A stretch of DNA of 64,000 nt from Polyangiaceae bacterium (GTDB lineage: Bacteria > Myxococcota_A > Polyangia > Polyangiales > Polyangiaceae). The notes beneath the pieces were generated by a model that did no database searches, was not told the origin of the DNA, and saw only the letters and a program-made list of their open reading frames with translations. Both the position numbers and the translations under genes were made by a program. The stretch lies in contig JAKLKA010000001.1 of the NCBI GenBank assembly GCA_023150915.1, forward strand, positions 62,001 through 126,000, written 5' to 3'. Of this stretch, positions 26,996 to 34,686 are shown piece after piece. The first letter of the stretch is position 1. The number at the start of each line of letters is the position of its first letter.

Positions 26996-28513
26996 ATGAG
27001 CCCGCTCACCGCGATGGCTCAGCTCGATCTCGGACCGCTCGAAGAACGACCCCGCGTGCTCGTGGTCGACGACGAGAAATTCATCCGCGACATCCTCGCC
27101 GACTTCTTGGGGATGGAGGGGTACGTCGTTCGCACCGCCGAAGACGGCTCTGCGGCGGTGACCGAGCTGTCGCGCGCCAGCTACGACATCGTGATCAGCG
27201 ACCTGAAGATGCCGCGCATGGGCGGGCTCGAGCTGCTCAAAGAGCTGTCTCATGCCCACCCCGACACGATCGCGGTGATCATGACGGGGTTCGGCACGGT
27301 CGAGACGGCGATCGACGCAATGAAGCGGGGCGCCTACGACTACATCCTGAAGCCGTTCAAGGTCGAAGAGATCATCCACATCGTGCAGCGCGGGCTCGAG
27401 AAGCGTCGGCTTGCCGCCGAGAACCTGCGCCTGCGCGAGGCGCTGTCGCTGTACAAGGTCAGCGAGGCGATTGCTGCCAGCCTGTCGCTGGACGAGGTGA
27501 TCGCCACCGTCACCGACAGCAGCCTGCACGAGGTGCGGGCAGACGTGGTCTCGACCTGGCTCGACGACGGAGAGGGTAGCTTCTTCGAGCGCAGCAACAC
27601 CCGCGCGTCGCCCTTTCCCTGCGAGGAGTCCATTGGGCACTTCATGCCCGACGCGGTGGTCAAGCGGCTGAAGCTGGGCGGCCCCATCGTGGAGCACGAC
27701 GCCCGCGCCGCCGAGCTGTTCGCCGAGCTGCCCAGTCGGCCGGTGTCCAGCATCGCGGTGGTGCCCATGAAGATGCGCGAGCGTCTGATCGGCTGGATCG
27801 GCGCGGTGTCACTCACCTCGAGCAAGCGCTTCGACGAGGGCCAGCGCAAGTTGCTCAGCATCTTGGCGTCGCGCGCCGCCGCTGCCATCGAGAACGCCCG
27901 GCTCTACGAGGACCTTCAGGCCACCTTCAAGCAGACCATCAAGAGCCTGGCCCGCACCATCGACAAGATGGATCGGTACACGGCCGGGCACTCGGAGCGC
28001 GTGGCCATTTACGCCGTGGCGCTGGCGCGTTGGCTGGGGCTGCAAGAAGATCTGATCGAAGTGGTTCGCCATTCGGCCCTGATGCACGACATCGGCAAGG
28101 TCGGCTGCGTGATGAACCTGAACAAGCCCGGCAAGCTGACTCAGGACGAGTACGAGATCTTCAAGAAGCACCCGGTCTACGGTCGCGAGATCCTCGACCC
28201 CATCAAGTTCCTCGAGCCGGTGATCCCCGGCGTCTATCTGCATCACGAGCGGTGGGACGGTCGCGGCTATCCGCTGGGCTTGGCGGGCAGCGACATCCCG
28301 CTGATCGCCCGGATCATCGCCATAGCCGACACGTACGACGCCATGACCAGTGACCGCGCCTATCGGCGGGCGTTGCCCCACGAGGTCACGGTCAACGAGA
28401 TCACACGCTGCTCGGGCTCGCAGTTCGACCCCGATGCCACCGGCACGTTCACCGAGAAGATCGAGGCCCTGCGCGAGGAGATGCAGGACGCCGGCGAGAC
28501 CGTCCCGGAATGA
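26996..28513 (+). CDS. REC-GAF-HD-GYP response regulator (c-di-GMP phosphodiesterase type)
   Basis: 505 residues from ATG 26996. Receiver domain at residues 20-135 (VLVVDDEKF, IVISDLKMPRMGG with the phospho-acceptor Asp, MTGFG, and KPF). A GAF-like domain follows at about 150-300. The HD-GYP domain at residues 310-480 has HSERV, HDIGKVG (near residue 363) and HHERWDGRGYP (near 416), the catalytic set of c-di-GMP phosphodiesterases. The C-terminus diverges slightly (FDPDATGTF). Its stop overlaps the lipB start (ATGA), so the two are co-translated, although no functional link is obvious. Confidence 0.95.
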   Translation: MSPLTAMAQLDLGPLEERPRVLVVDDEKFIRDILADFLGMEGYVVRTAEDGSAAVTELSRASYDIVISDLKMPRMGGLELLKELSHAHPDTIAVIMTGFGTVETAIDAMKRGAYDYILKPFKVEEIIHIVQRGLEKRRLAAENLRLREALSLYKVSEAIAASLSLDEVIATVTDSSLHEVRADVVSTWLDDGEGSFFERSNTRASPFPCEESIGHFMPDAVVKRLKLGGPIVEHDARAAELFAELPSRPVSSIAVVPMKMRERLIGWIGAVSLTSSKRFDEGQRKLLSILASRAAAAIENARLYEDLQATFKQTIKSLARTIDKMDRYTAGHSERVAIYAVALARWLGLQEDLIEVVRHSALMHDIGKVGCVMNLNKPGKLTQDEYEIFKKHPVYGREILDPIKFLEPVIPGVYLHHERWDGRGYPLGLAGSDIPLIARIIAIADTYDAMTSDRAYRRALPHEVTVNEITRCSGSQFDPDATGTFTEKIEALREEMQDAGETVPE

Positions 28514-29241
28514 GCGTGCGTCGCCCGCTTCACGGGCGCTGGCTGGGTCGCCGGCGCTACGAAGAGGTGCACGAGCTTCAGAAGCGCCTGCACGCGGCAC
28601 GGCAGGCCGACCAGATCCCCGACACCGTGCTGCTGCTCGAGCACGAGCCGGTGATCACGCTGGGTCGCGGCGCGAAGAGCGAGAACGTGCTCGCGCCCCG
28701 CGAGTTGCTCGCCGCGGCGGGCGTGGACCTGGTCGAGACCGGTCGCGGAGGCGACGTCACGCTGCACGCGCCCGGGCAGCTGGTCTGCTACCCGATCGTG
28801 AGCCTGGCGCCCGATCGGCAAGACGTGCGCCGCTATGTGGCCGACCTGGCAGAGACCATGCGGCGGCTGGCTGCGCGGCACGGCATCGCGGCCGGCCCGG
28901 TAGAGGGGCTGATAGGCGTTTGGGTCGACAAGAAGTCGCCGCACGAGTTCCACGGCCCGACCCACGCCCTGCATCTGGCCAAGCTCGGGGCCATCGGCGT
29001 GAGGATCTCGCGCTGGGTCACGATGCACGGCTTCGCCTTCAACTGCACCACCGACCTCGAGCTGTTCGGCATGATCGTACCCTGCGGAATCACGCAGCAC
29101 GGTGTGACCAGCGTGTACGACCTCACCGGCGAGGCCCCTCAGGTCGAAGCCGAAGCGAAACACGCGATCGAGCTCCTGGCCGAGGTGCTGGGCGGCGACG
29201 TGGCCAGCTACGAAGACCGGTCCAGCGCGCCGCTCGGCTGA
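28510..29241 (+). CDS. lipB: Octanoyl-[acyl-carrier-protein]:protein N-octanoyltransferase LipB
   Basis: 243 residues from ATG 28510. The LipB signature runs HEPVITLGRGAK, RGGDVTLHAPGQLVCYPI, and the thioether nucleophile in VPCGITQHGVTS; the conserved Lys lies in LAKLGAIGVRISRW. LipB transfers octanoyl groups to lipoyl domains as the first step of lipoate assembly. Length is normal. LipA is not in the window. The gene overlaps the HD-GYP stop by four bases. Confidence 0.97.
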   Translation: MSVRRPLHGRWLGRRRYEEVHELQKRLHAARQADQIPDTVLLLEHEPVITLGRGAKSENVLAPRELLAAAGVDLVETGRGGDVTLHAPGQLVCYPIVSLAPDRQDVRRYVADLAETMRRLAARHGIAAGPVEGLIGVWVDKKSPHEFHGPTHALHLAKLGAIGVRISRWVTMHGFAFNCTTDLELFGMIVPCGITQHGVTSVYDLTGEAPQVEAEAKHAIELLAEVLGGDVASYEDRSSAPLG

Positions 29242-30948
29242 CTATTTCTTGTCGCACTTCCCGAGCCAGCACTTGCTCCCGATGGCGCACTTGTTCCCGC
29301 ACATCCCGCAGTTGTTCAAGTCGGTGTTGGTGTTGACGCACGTGCCCTTGCACCACGCGCGGGTGGGGACCGAGTCGCAGTCCTTGCACAGGCCGGCCGA
29401 GCAGATCTCTTTCTCACCGCACTGGTTGCCGCACTTCCCACAGTGGTACGCACTTGCGAAGAGCAGGGCGCACTCTTGCCCGCACGCCGTTCCCGTGCTG
29501 CACGCGCAGACGCCGGAGGCGCACCCGGCGTTGTGGGTCGAGCAGTCCGAGTCTTGCTTGCACGTGGAGCCCAGGCCGCCCTTGGCTGCAGGTGCGGCCG
29601 CAGGCGCGGCCGCAGCGTCGACGACGGCCGGCGCCGGCGCTGCGCTCGGCGCAGCGCTGCCCGCGTCGGCCACCGTGTCCCGGGCCAGCTTCCCCTTCTC
29701 TGCCTTGGCGACCGTATTCGGCTCCGCGCTGGTGGGTGCGGCTGCGGTCGAGGTCGCGACCGCGCTGGGCGTCGACCCCGCCACGCCCGCGTCCGCGAAG
29801 TCGACGCGCGGCTCGGCATCGAACACGCCACTTTGGACCGCAAAGAACCCGCCCGCCGCCAGCGCGACGCCCAGCACGCCGAGCAGCCCGAGCGCGCCAA
29901 GGACCCACGGCAGCTTCGAGCCACGGCGCGGGGCCGGCGCGGGCAGCGCTCGTAGCGACTGCGGCATGGGAGCCATGGAATGCGGCGGGTAAGGGCCGAG
30001 CGATGCCGGCCCGAGCGACTGCGGCGCCTGTGAGACGACCGGCGGCGGCGGGCCGTGGGCTGCTGCCGTCGGTGGAGGAGCGGGCGCCTGCGTCGCCATC
30101 CAGTGCTCCAGCGCACGGCCCATCTCGTCGGCGCTCTGGAATCGCTGGTTTCTGTCGGCTGCCATGCCCCGCGCGATGATCTGTGCCAGCGCGGGATCGA
30201 CGTCGGAGCGCGCGGCCTGGAGCGGGATGACCGCGCCCGCGAGGATCGCCGCGAGCAGATCGCTGGCGGAAGTCGCCGCGAACGGGCTCTTGCCGGTGAG
30301 CACCCGATACATCGTCACGGCGGTCGAGTAGACGTCCGCGCGCCCGTCCAGCTCGCCCCCGGTGGCCTGCTCGGGCGACATGTAGAGCGCCGTGCCGATC
30401 ACGGCGCCCGCCTGGGTGAGCTGTCGCCCGGAAGCGAGCTTGGCGATCCCGAAGTCGAGCACCTTGGCGATCTCACCCAGGGTCGGGGACCGCGTGAGGA
30501 AGACGTTTCCGGGTTTGATGTCTCGGTGCAAGATGCCGGCGTGGTGGGCGGCGGCGAGCGCCGACAGCACGTGCACGCCGATCCGTGCCACGCGGGCGGC
30601 CGGCTGCGGGCCCTCGCGCTTCAGTGCTTCGGAGAGCGTCTCGCCCGTGAGCAGCTCCATCACCAGGTACGGCGGCTCGTTCGGCGAGACCTGGAAGTCG
30701 TAGATCTGGATGATGTGCGGGTTGCCCAGGGCCGCCGCCGCTCGTGCCTCGCGCTGGAATCGGTCGAGCGCCTCGGCGCGGGCCTGGGGCCCGAGCTCGC
30801 TGTCGCGCACCAGCTTGATCGCGACCCGGCGCCCCAGGTCCTCCTGGTGGGCCTCGTACACCACCCCCATGCCACCCCGCCCGAGCAGTCGGCCCAGGCG
30901 GTAGCGGCCCCCCAGCAGGCGACCTTCGAGCTCGGCGGGCCCCGTCAC
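29242..30948 (-). CDS. Hanks-type Ser/Thr kinase with Cys-rich extracellular domain
   Basis: 568 residues from ATG 30948. Kinase domain at residues 14-270: GRGGMGVVY, VAIKLV, HRDIKPGN near residue 136, DFGIAK and YMSPEQ. Pro-rich linker, membrane helix at about 343-365, then an Ala-rich stalk. The C-terminal 110 residues hold 20 cysteines in repeats such as NNCGMCGNKC and HCGKCGNQC, close to the NCGxCGxxC pattern of Stigma-type modules on myxobacterial surface proteins. It probably senses an extracellular ligand or matrix contact. It is convergent with lipB. Confidence 0.95.
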   Translation of the reverse strand: MTGPAELEGRLLGGRYRLGRLLGRGGMGVVYEAHQEDLGRRVAIKLVRDSELGPQARAEALDRFQREARAAAALGNPHIIQIYDFQVSPNEPPYLVMELLTGETLSEALKREGPQPAARVARIGVHVLSALAAAHHAGILHRDIKPGNVFLTRSPTLGEIAKVLDFGIAKLASGRQLTQAGAVIGTALYMSPEQATGGELDGRADVYSTAVTMYRVLTGKSPFAATSASDLLAAILAGAVIPLQAARSDVDPALAQIIARGMAADRNQRFQSADEMGRALEHWMATQAPAPPPTAAAHGPPPPVVSQAPQSLGPASLGPYPPHSMAPMPQSLRALPAPAPRRGSKLPWVLGALGLLGVLGVALAAGGFFAVQSGVFDAEPRVDFADAGVAGSTPSAVATSTAAAPTSAEPNTVAKAEKGKLARDTVADAGSAAPSAAPAPAVVDAAAAPAAAPAAKGGLGSTCKQDSDCSTHNAGCASGVCACSTGTACGQECALLFASAYHCGKCGNQCGEKEICSAGLCKDCDSVPTRAWCKGTCVNTNTDLNNCGMCGNKCAIGSKCWLGKCDKK

Positions 30949-30992
30949 GCCTGGGCATCGTAGTCGAGCCCCCGGCGCGCGTCGCGTTTTGC

Positions 30993-31006
30993 GTCAGCCG
31001 GCTGAC
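30993..31006. promoter_or_regulatory. Perfect 14-bp palindrome between divergent kinases
   Basis: GTCAGCCGGCTGAC reads identically on both strands. It sits in the 125-base gap between the divergently oriented Ser/Thr kinase and PAS histidine kinase genes, 45 bases upstream of the minus-strand start and 68 upstream of the plus-strand start. A dimeric repressor operator is the simplest reading. There is no T-run to make it a terminator. Confidence 0.4.
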
Positions 31007-31073
31007 ACTCGACCCAAACCTGCCGCGGCGGTAGTCTTGCCTTGGTGGCGATGTCCGAGAGCTGGGTGCACGA

Positions 31074-32771
31074 ATGACGATCGCCCGCGGGCTGCGGCTC
31101 TTGAGCGACGCCCCGCCGGCCGCGCTCGAGGTGCTGGCCCAAGAGTGCTCGCGGTGCGAGGCCTTTCACGAGGACGTGAAGAAGAAGCTCGAGGCACTGA
31201 CCTCGTCGTCGTTGGATGCCGTGGTGATGATCGACGACGACGGGCTGGTGGTGCTCTGGAATCCGGCTGCGGAGCATCTCTTCGGCTTCCCGGCGCAAGA
31301 GGTCATCGGGCAGAGGCTCTCGCGTTTCATCGTGCCCGAGCGCTATCGCGCACAGCACGATGCGGGTATCGCGCGCTTCAAGCAGACCGGTGGGGCGAAC
31401 CTGCTCGGCCGCACCATCGAGCTGTCGGCGTTGCGCCGCGGCGGCGACGAGTTCCCGGTCGAGATCTCGTATTACGCCTCGACCGTACGCCTCGGGACCA
31501 AGGGCCACGCGGTCGCGCTGCTGCGCGACATCACCGAGCGGAAGCGCGCCGAGGCGCAGCTCCAGGCGGCGATCGCCGCCCAGACCGAAGCGCGGGCAAT
31601 GCTCGACGCGGTGATGGACCACGCGCCGGTCCACATCATGATGATCGACTCGGACGGCATCATCCGCTTCATCAACCGGGTGCTTCCGCAGTACGAGCGC
31701 GCCCAGGTGATCGGTTCGCACTGGCTCACCTACGTGACTCCGAAGGAGCACCCGCTCCACCGGGCGCGCCTGTCGCGCGTGCTCGCGACCGGGGGCGCCG
31801 AGCGGTACGAGGTCACGACGCCCGGGCCGGATGGGGCGCCGCTCTGGTTCTCGTGCCAGATGGTGGCGATGCCGGGTGCTGGGGTGCTCTTGGTCACGCA
31901 AGACGTGAACGACTTCAAGCGGGCGCAGGCCGAGGCTGCCAGCGCACAGAAGCTCGCTTCGATCGGGACGCTGGCCGCGGGCGTCGCGCACGAGATCAAC
32001 ACTCCGGTCCAGTTCGTCGGGGACAGCATTCACTTCTTGGGCGGCGCGACTCGCGACTTGCTCGACCTGGCCGAGTCGCAGCGTGAGCTCAGAGAGCTGG
32101 TCGAAGCCGGCGCACCGCCGGACGTGCTGCTTGCGGCAGCGGCCCGTGCGCGGCAGGCCGAGGAAGCTGGCGACCTCGCGTACCTTTGCCAGAACGTGCC
32201 CAAGGCCCTCGAGCGGTGCAGCGAGGGGCTGGGCCGCGTGCGCGATATCGTGCAGTCGCTGCGCGAGTTCGCCGCCCCCGCCAGCGATGTGATGGCGCCG
32301 GTGGACCTGAACCGGGCCATCCAGAACGCCCTCACCCTCGCTGCAAGCGAGTATCGCGCGCACGCCGTGGTCGAGGCGCGGCTCGGTGAGATCCCCCCAG
32401 TGGTGTGCTCCGTGAACGACGTCAGTCAGGTGGTCTTGAGTCTGGTCGTCAACGCGGCCCATGCCATCGCCGATGCGGTAGAAGCCAGCGGCGCGAAGGG
32501 AACGATCACCGTCGAGACTCGGTGCGAAGGGCCCGACGTGGTGATCTCCGTCGCCGACACCGGAACCGGCATCCCCGAGGCGATCCGAGACCGGATCTTC
32601 GACCCGTTCTTCACCACTCGCGAGGTGGGCAAAGGCGCCGGGCAAGGGCTCTCGACCGCCTGGACGGTCGTGACCCAGAAACACGGTGGGCAGATCGGGT
32701 TCGAGACCCGAGTCGGACACGGAACGACGTTTTCCGTTCGTCTCCCCATCGCCGGGAAGCCCGACGGCTGA
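31074..32771 (+). CDS. PAS-domain sensor histidine kinase
   Basis: 565 residues from ATG 31074. Two PAS domains: residues 45-155 (LDAVVMIDDDGLVVLWNPAAEHLFG, with PAC end DITERKRAEAQL) and about 180-280 (PVHIMMIDSDGIIRFINR). The HisKA H-box is AAGVAHEINTP near residue 305 and the ATPase has VNAAHAIADA, SVADTGTGIPE and GQGLSTAWTVV. There is no membrane helix, so it is probably cytoplasmic. No response regulator is adjacent; it is an orphan kinase as is common in myxobacteria. Confidence 0.94.
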   Translation: MTIARGLRLLSDAPPAALEVLAQECSRCEAFHEDVKKKLEALTSSSLDAVVMIDDDGLVVLWNPAAEHLFGFPAQEVIGQRLSRFIVPERYRAQHDAGIARFKQTGGANLLGRTIELSALRRGGDEFPVEISYYASTVRLGTKGHAVALLRDITERKRAEAQLQAAIAAQTEARAMLDAVMDHAPVHIMMIDSDGIIRFINRVLPQYERAQVIGSHWLTYVTPKEHPLHRARLSRVLATGGAERYEVTTPGPDGAPLWFSCQMVAMPGAGVLLVTQDVNDFKRAQAEAASAQKLASIGTLAAGVAHEINTPVQFVGDSIHFLGGATRDLLDLAESQRELRELVEAGAPPDVLLAAAARARQAEEAGDLAYLCQNVPKALERCSEGLGRVRDIVQSLREFAAPASDVMAPVDLNRAIQNALTLAASEYRAHAVVEARLGEIPPVVCSVNDVSQVVLSLVVNAAHAIADAVEASGAKGTITVETRCEGPDVVISVADTGTGIPEAIRDRIFDPFFTTREVGKGAGQGLSTAWTVVTQKHGGQIGFETRVGHGTTFSVRLPIAGKPDG

Positions 32772-32772
32772 T

Positions 32773-33822
32773 TCAGCGCTCGCCGATCACCAAGTAGTTC
32801 GGCGACGGCTTGCCGCCCGGGTGCGTGACCTGCCGTGCGCGGAAACCCCGGGCCGCCAGCCGCTCCATCAGCTCGGCTGCCGCGACCCGGTCGCCAATGA
32901 CGCCGCGGTTCACGCCCAGGCGCGCGCCCAGCTGCTCGGCCCACAGACCGACGCGGCTCGTCGGGTCGAGCTCCCGAACCACCAGCCGGCCACCAGGTCT
33001 GACCGCCGCCGCGGCGCGATCGAGCAGCGCCGCTTGCTGCTCGACCGGCAGATAGTGGAGAACGTCGATCAGAAGCACCGTGTCTGCGGCCGGAAGCTCG
33101 GTCTGCAGCACATCGACTGCGCGCACCGAGCCCGATGCGCCCGCCGCCGCGCGGCACACCTCTATCTTGCGCTCGTCCCAGTCGAGCCCGGTGAAGCGCT
33201 CGGCCAGCCCGAGCTCGATCAGAAGCAGGGCGAGCTGCCCGCGACCCGTCCCCACATCCAACACCTCGCCGAAGTGCGCGCCGAGCTCGGCCAGCTGCCG
33301 CACGACCGGATCGGTGTTGAGCTTGGTCGCGACGTAGAAGCGGTCCTTCCGCGGCGCCCCGGCATAGCGCGCTATCGTGCGGTCAATCGCCGGATCGAGG
33401 TCGTCGCTCGGCGGGGCAGCGTCTTGTTTCACGACCAACGTTGCCAAGAGTGCACCGACCAGCGCCAGGAGCCCGCCCACCACCACCGACCCGAGGGCGG
33501 CCTGCGCCACGAATCCGCCCACGCCGGCAGCCCGCGCCTGTTCGATGCTGAACGGCACGAAGTGGCCCTCGAGGATCAGCGCGCCGACCTGCACCTCGGC
33601 GACGACCAGAAACGGTGCGACGAAGGGGTTCGAGATGTTCGCGGCGACATAGGCGGTGACCAGATCGAGCGAGAGCGGCACACACACCGCCACGCACAGC
33701 GGGAAATGCAGGCCATAGAGCGGTAGTGAGCCGATGAACAAGCCGGCGGCGACCGACCCCGCGGCGCGCCTTCGGGTCAGGCGGCCTCCCCGCAGGCGTC
33801 GCCAGAGCTCTCTCCACTTCAT
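32773..33822 (-). CDS. Fused DUF2062 membrane domain and class I AdoMet methyltransferase
   Basis: 349 residues from ATG 33822. Residues 1-140 match DUF2062: a short basic N-terminus and three to four membrane helices (GSVAAGLFIGSLPLYGLHFPLCVAVCV, ANISNPFVAPFLVV). Residues about 155-349 form a Rossmann methyltransferase with the AdoMet motif VLDVGTGRGQLALLLI, GLDWDERKIEVC and LLIDVLHYLP. The methyl acceptor cannot be told from sequence. The membrane tether suggests a lipid or membrane-bound substrate. The gene converges on the histidine kinase gene. Confidence 0.85.
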   Translation of the reverse strand: MKWRELWRRLRGGRLTRRRAAGSVAAGLFIGSLPLYGLHFPLCVAVCVPLSLDLVTAYVAANISNPFVAPFLVVAEVQVGALILEGHFVPFSIEQARAAGVGGFVAQAALGSVVVGGLLALVGALLATLVVKQDAAPPSDDLDPAIDRTIARYAGAPRKDRFYVATKLNTDPVVRQLAELGAHFGEVLDVGTGRGQLALLLIELGLAERFTGLDWDERKIEVCRAAAGASGSVRAVDVLQTELPAADTVLLIDVLHYLPVEQQAALLDRAAAAVRPGGRLVVRELDPTSRVGLWAEQLGARLGVNRGVIGDRVAAAELMERLAARGFRARQVTHPGGKPSPNYLVIGER

Positions 33823-33846
33823 CGCCGGCGAACCGACCGGCCGCGA

Positions 33847-34581
33847 TCAGTCGTCGGACTTCGGCGGCGCTTCGCTCTTCTTCGGGTTCTTGGCGATGCG
33901 CAGGTACGTCTGCGCGCTCTTGTTCTCGGGGTCTTGTGCCACCACCGTTTCGAATTCGGTGACCGCCGCGTCGTTCTCGCCGGCCGAGAGCATCATCACC
34001 CCCAAGAGCAGGCGAGCCTGGACGTACTTCGGGTTTGCCGCCTTGGCTGCCTGGAACTTCTCACGGGCGCGTGCCGTGTCGCCGCTGTCGCGATAGAGCA
34101 CGCCCAGACGGGTCAAGAGGTCGGCGAAGGTCGGACACAGCACCGTCGCCTTCTCGAGCTCACGAATGGCGTCGACGCTCATTCCCACGTCTTGATACGC
34201 CTGCGACAGCTCGGCGTGCATGTTGGCGATCTTGCCCTTCGCGAACGGATCGAGCTCGCGCCCCTTCTCGGTGCCCCGGCTCCGCATCTGCGAATACAAG
34301 CGGCGGGCCTCGTCATACTTCCCCAGGTCGTTGTAGGTGACCATCAGGTTGAGCTGGGCTTCGGTGTAGTTCGGGTTGATCTCGACGGCGCGCTCGAAGT
34401 GGCGCTCGGCTTCCGCGAAATCTCCCCGGCTGTGCACGATCACGCCGAGCATGTGATGGACGTCCGCGAACTGGTCGGCCTTGTCGGCCACCTGGCGGAG
34501 CAGGTACTCGGCCCTGTCGTACTCACGCTTCTGATAGTGCTCGCGGCCGAGCAGCAAGAGCTGCTTCAGGTGGTCATCCAT
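33847..34581 (-). CDS. TPR-repeat protein
   Basis: 244 residues from ATG 34581. No signal peptide. Tetratricopeptide repeats fill most of the length (REHYQKREYDRAEYLLRQVADKADQFADVH, FERAVEINPNYTEAQ, LGVLYRDSGDTAREKFQAAK). The last 20 residues are Lys/Pro-rich and disordered. It probably acts as a cytoplasmic scaffold. The gene lies 24 bases upstream of the DUF2062-methyltransferase start on the same strand. Confidence 0.85.
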   Translation of the reverse strand: MDDHLKQLLLLGREHYQKREYDRAEYLLRQVADKADQFADVHHMLGVIVHSRGDFAEAERHFERAVEINPNYTEAQLNLMVTYNDLGKYDEARRLYSQMRSRGTEKGRELDPFAKGKIANMHAELSQAYQDVGMSVDAIRELEKATVLCPTFADLLTRLGVLYRDSGDTARAREKFQAAKAANPKYVQARLLLGVMMLSAGENDAAVTEFETVVAQDPENKSAQTYLRIAKNPKKSEAPPKSDD

Positions 34582-34686
34582 ATTCGTCCAGCGACCCCAG
34601 GGATTGATGGGGCCTCTCGCCCTACTCCTCTAACACTCCTCTCGGTCGGCTTGCTCCGTCAACGCGCCGCTGCTAGGCCCTCGGTC

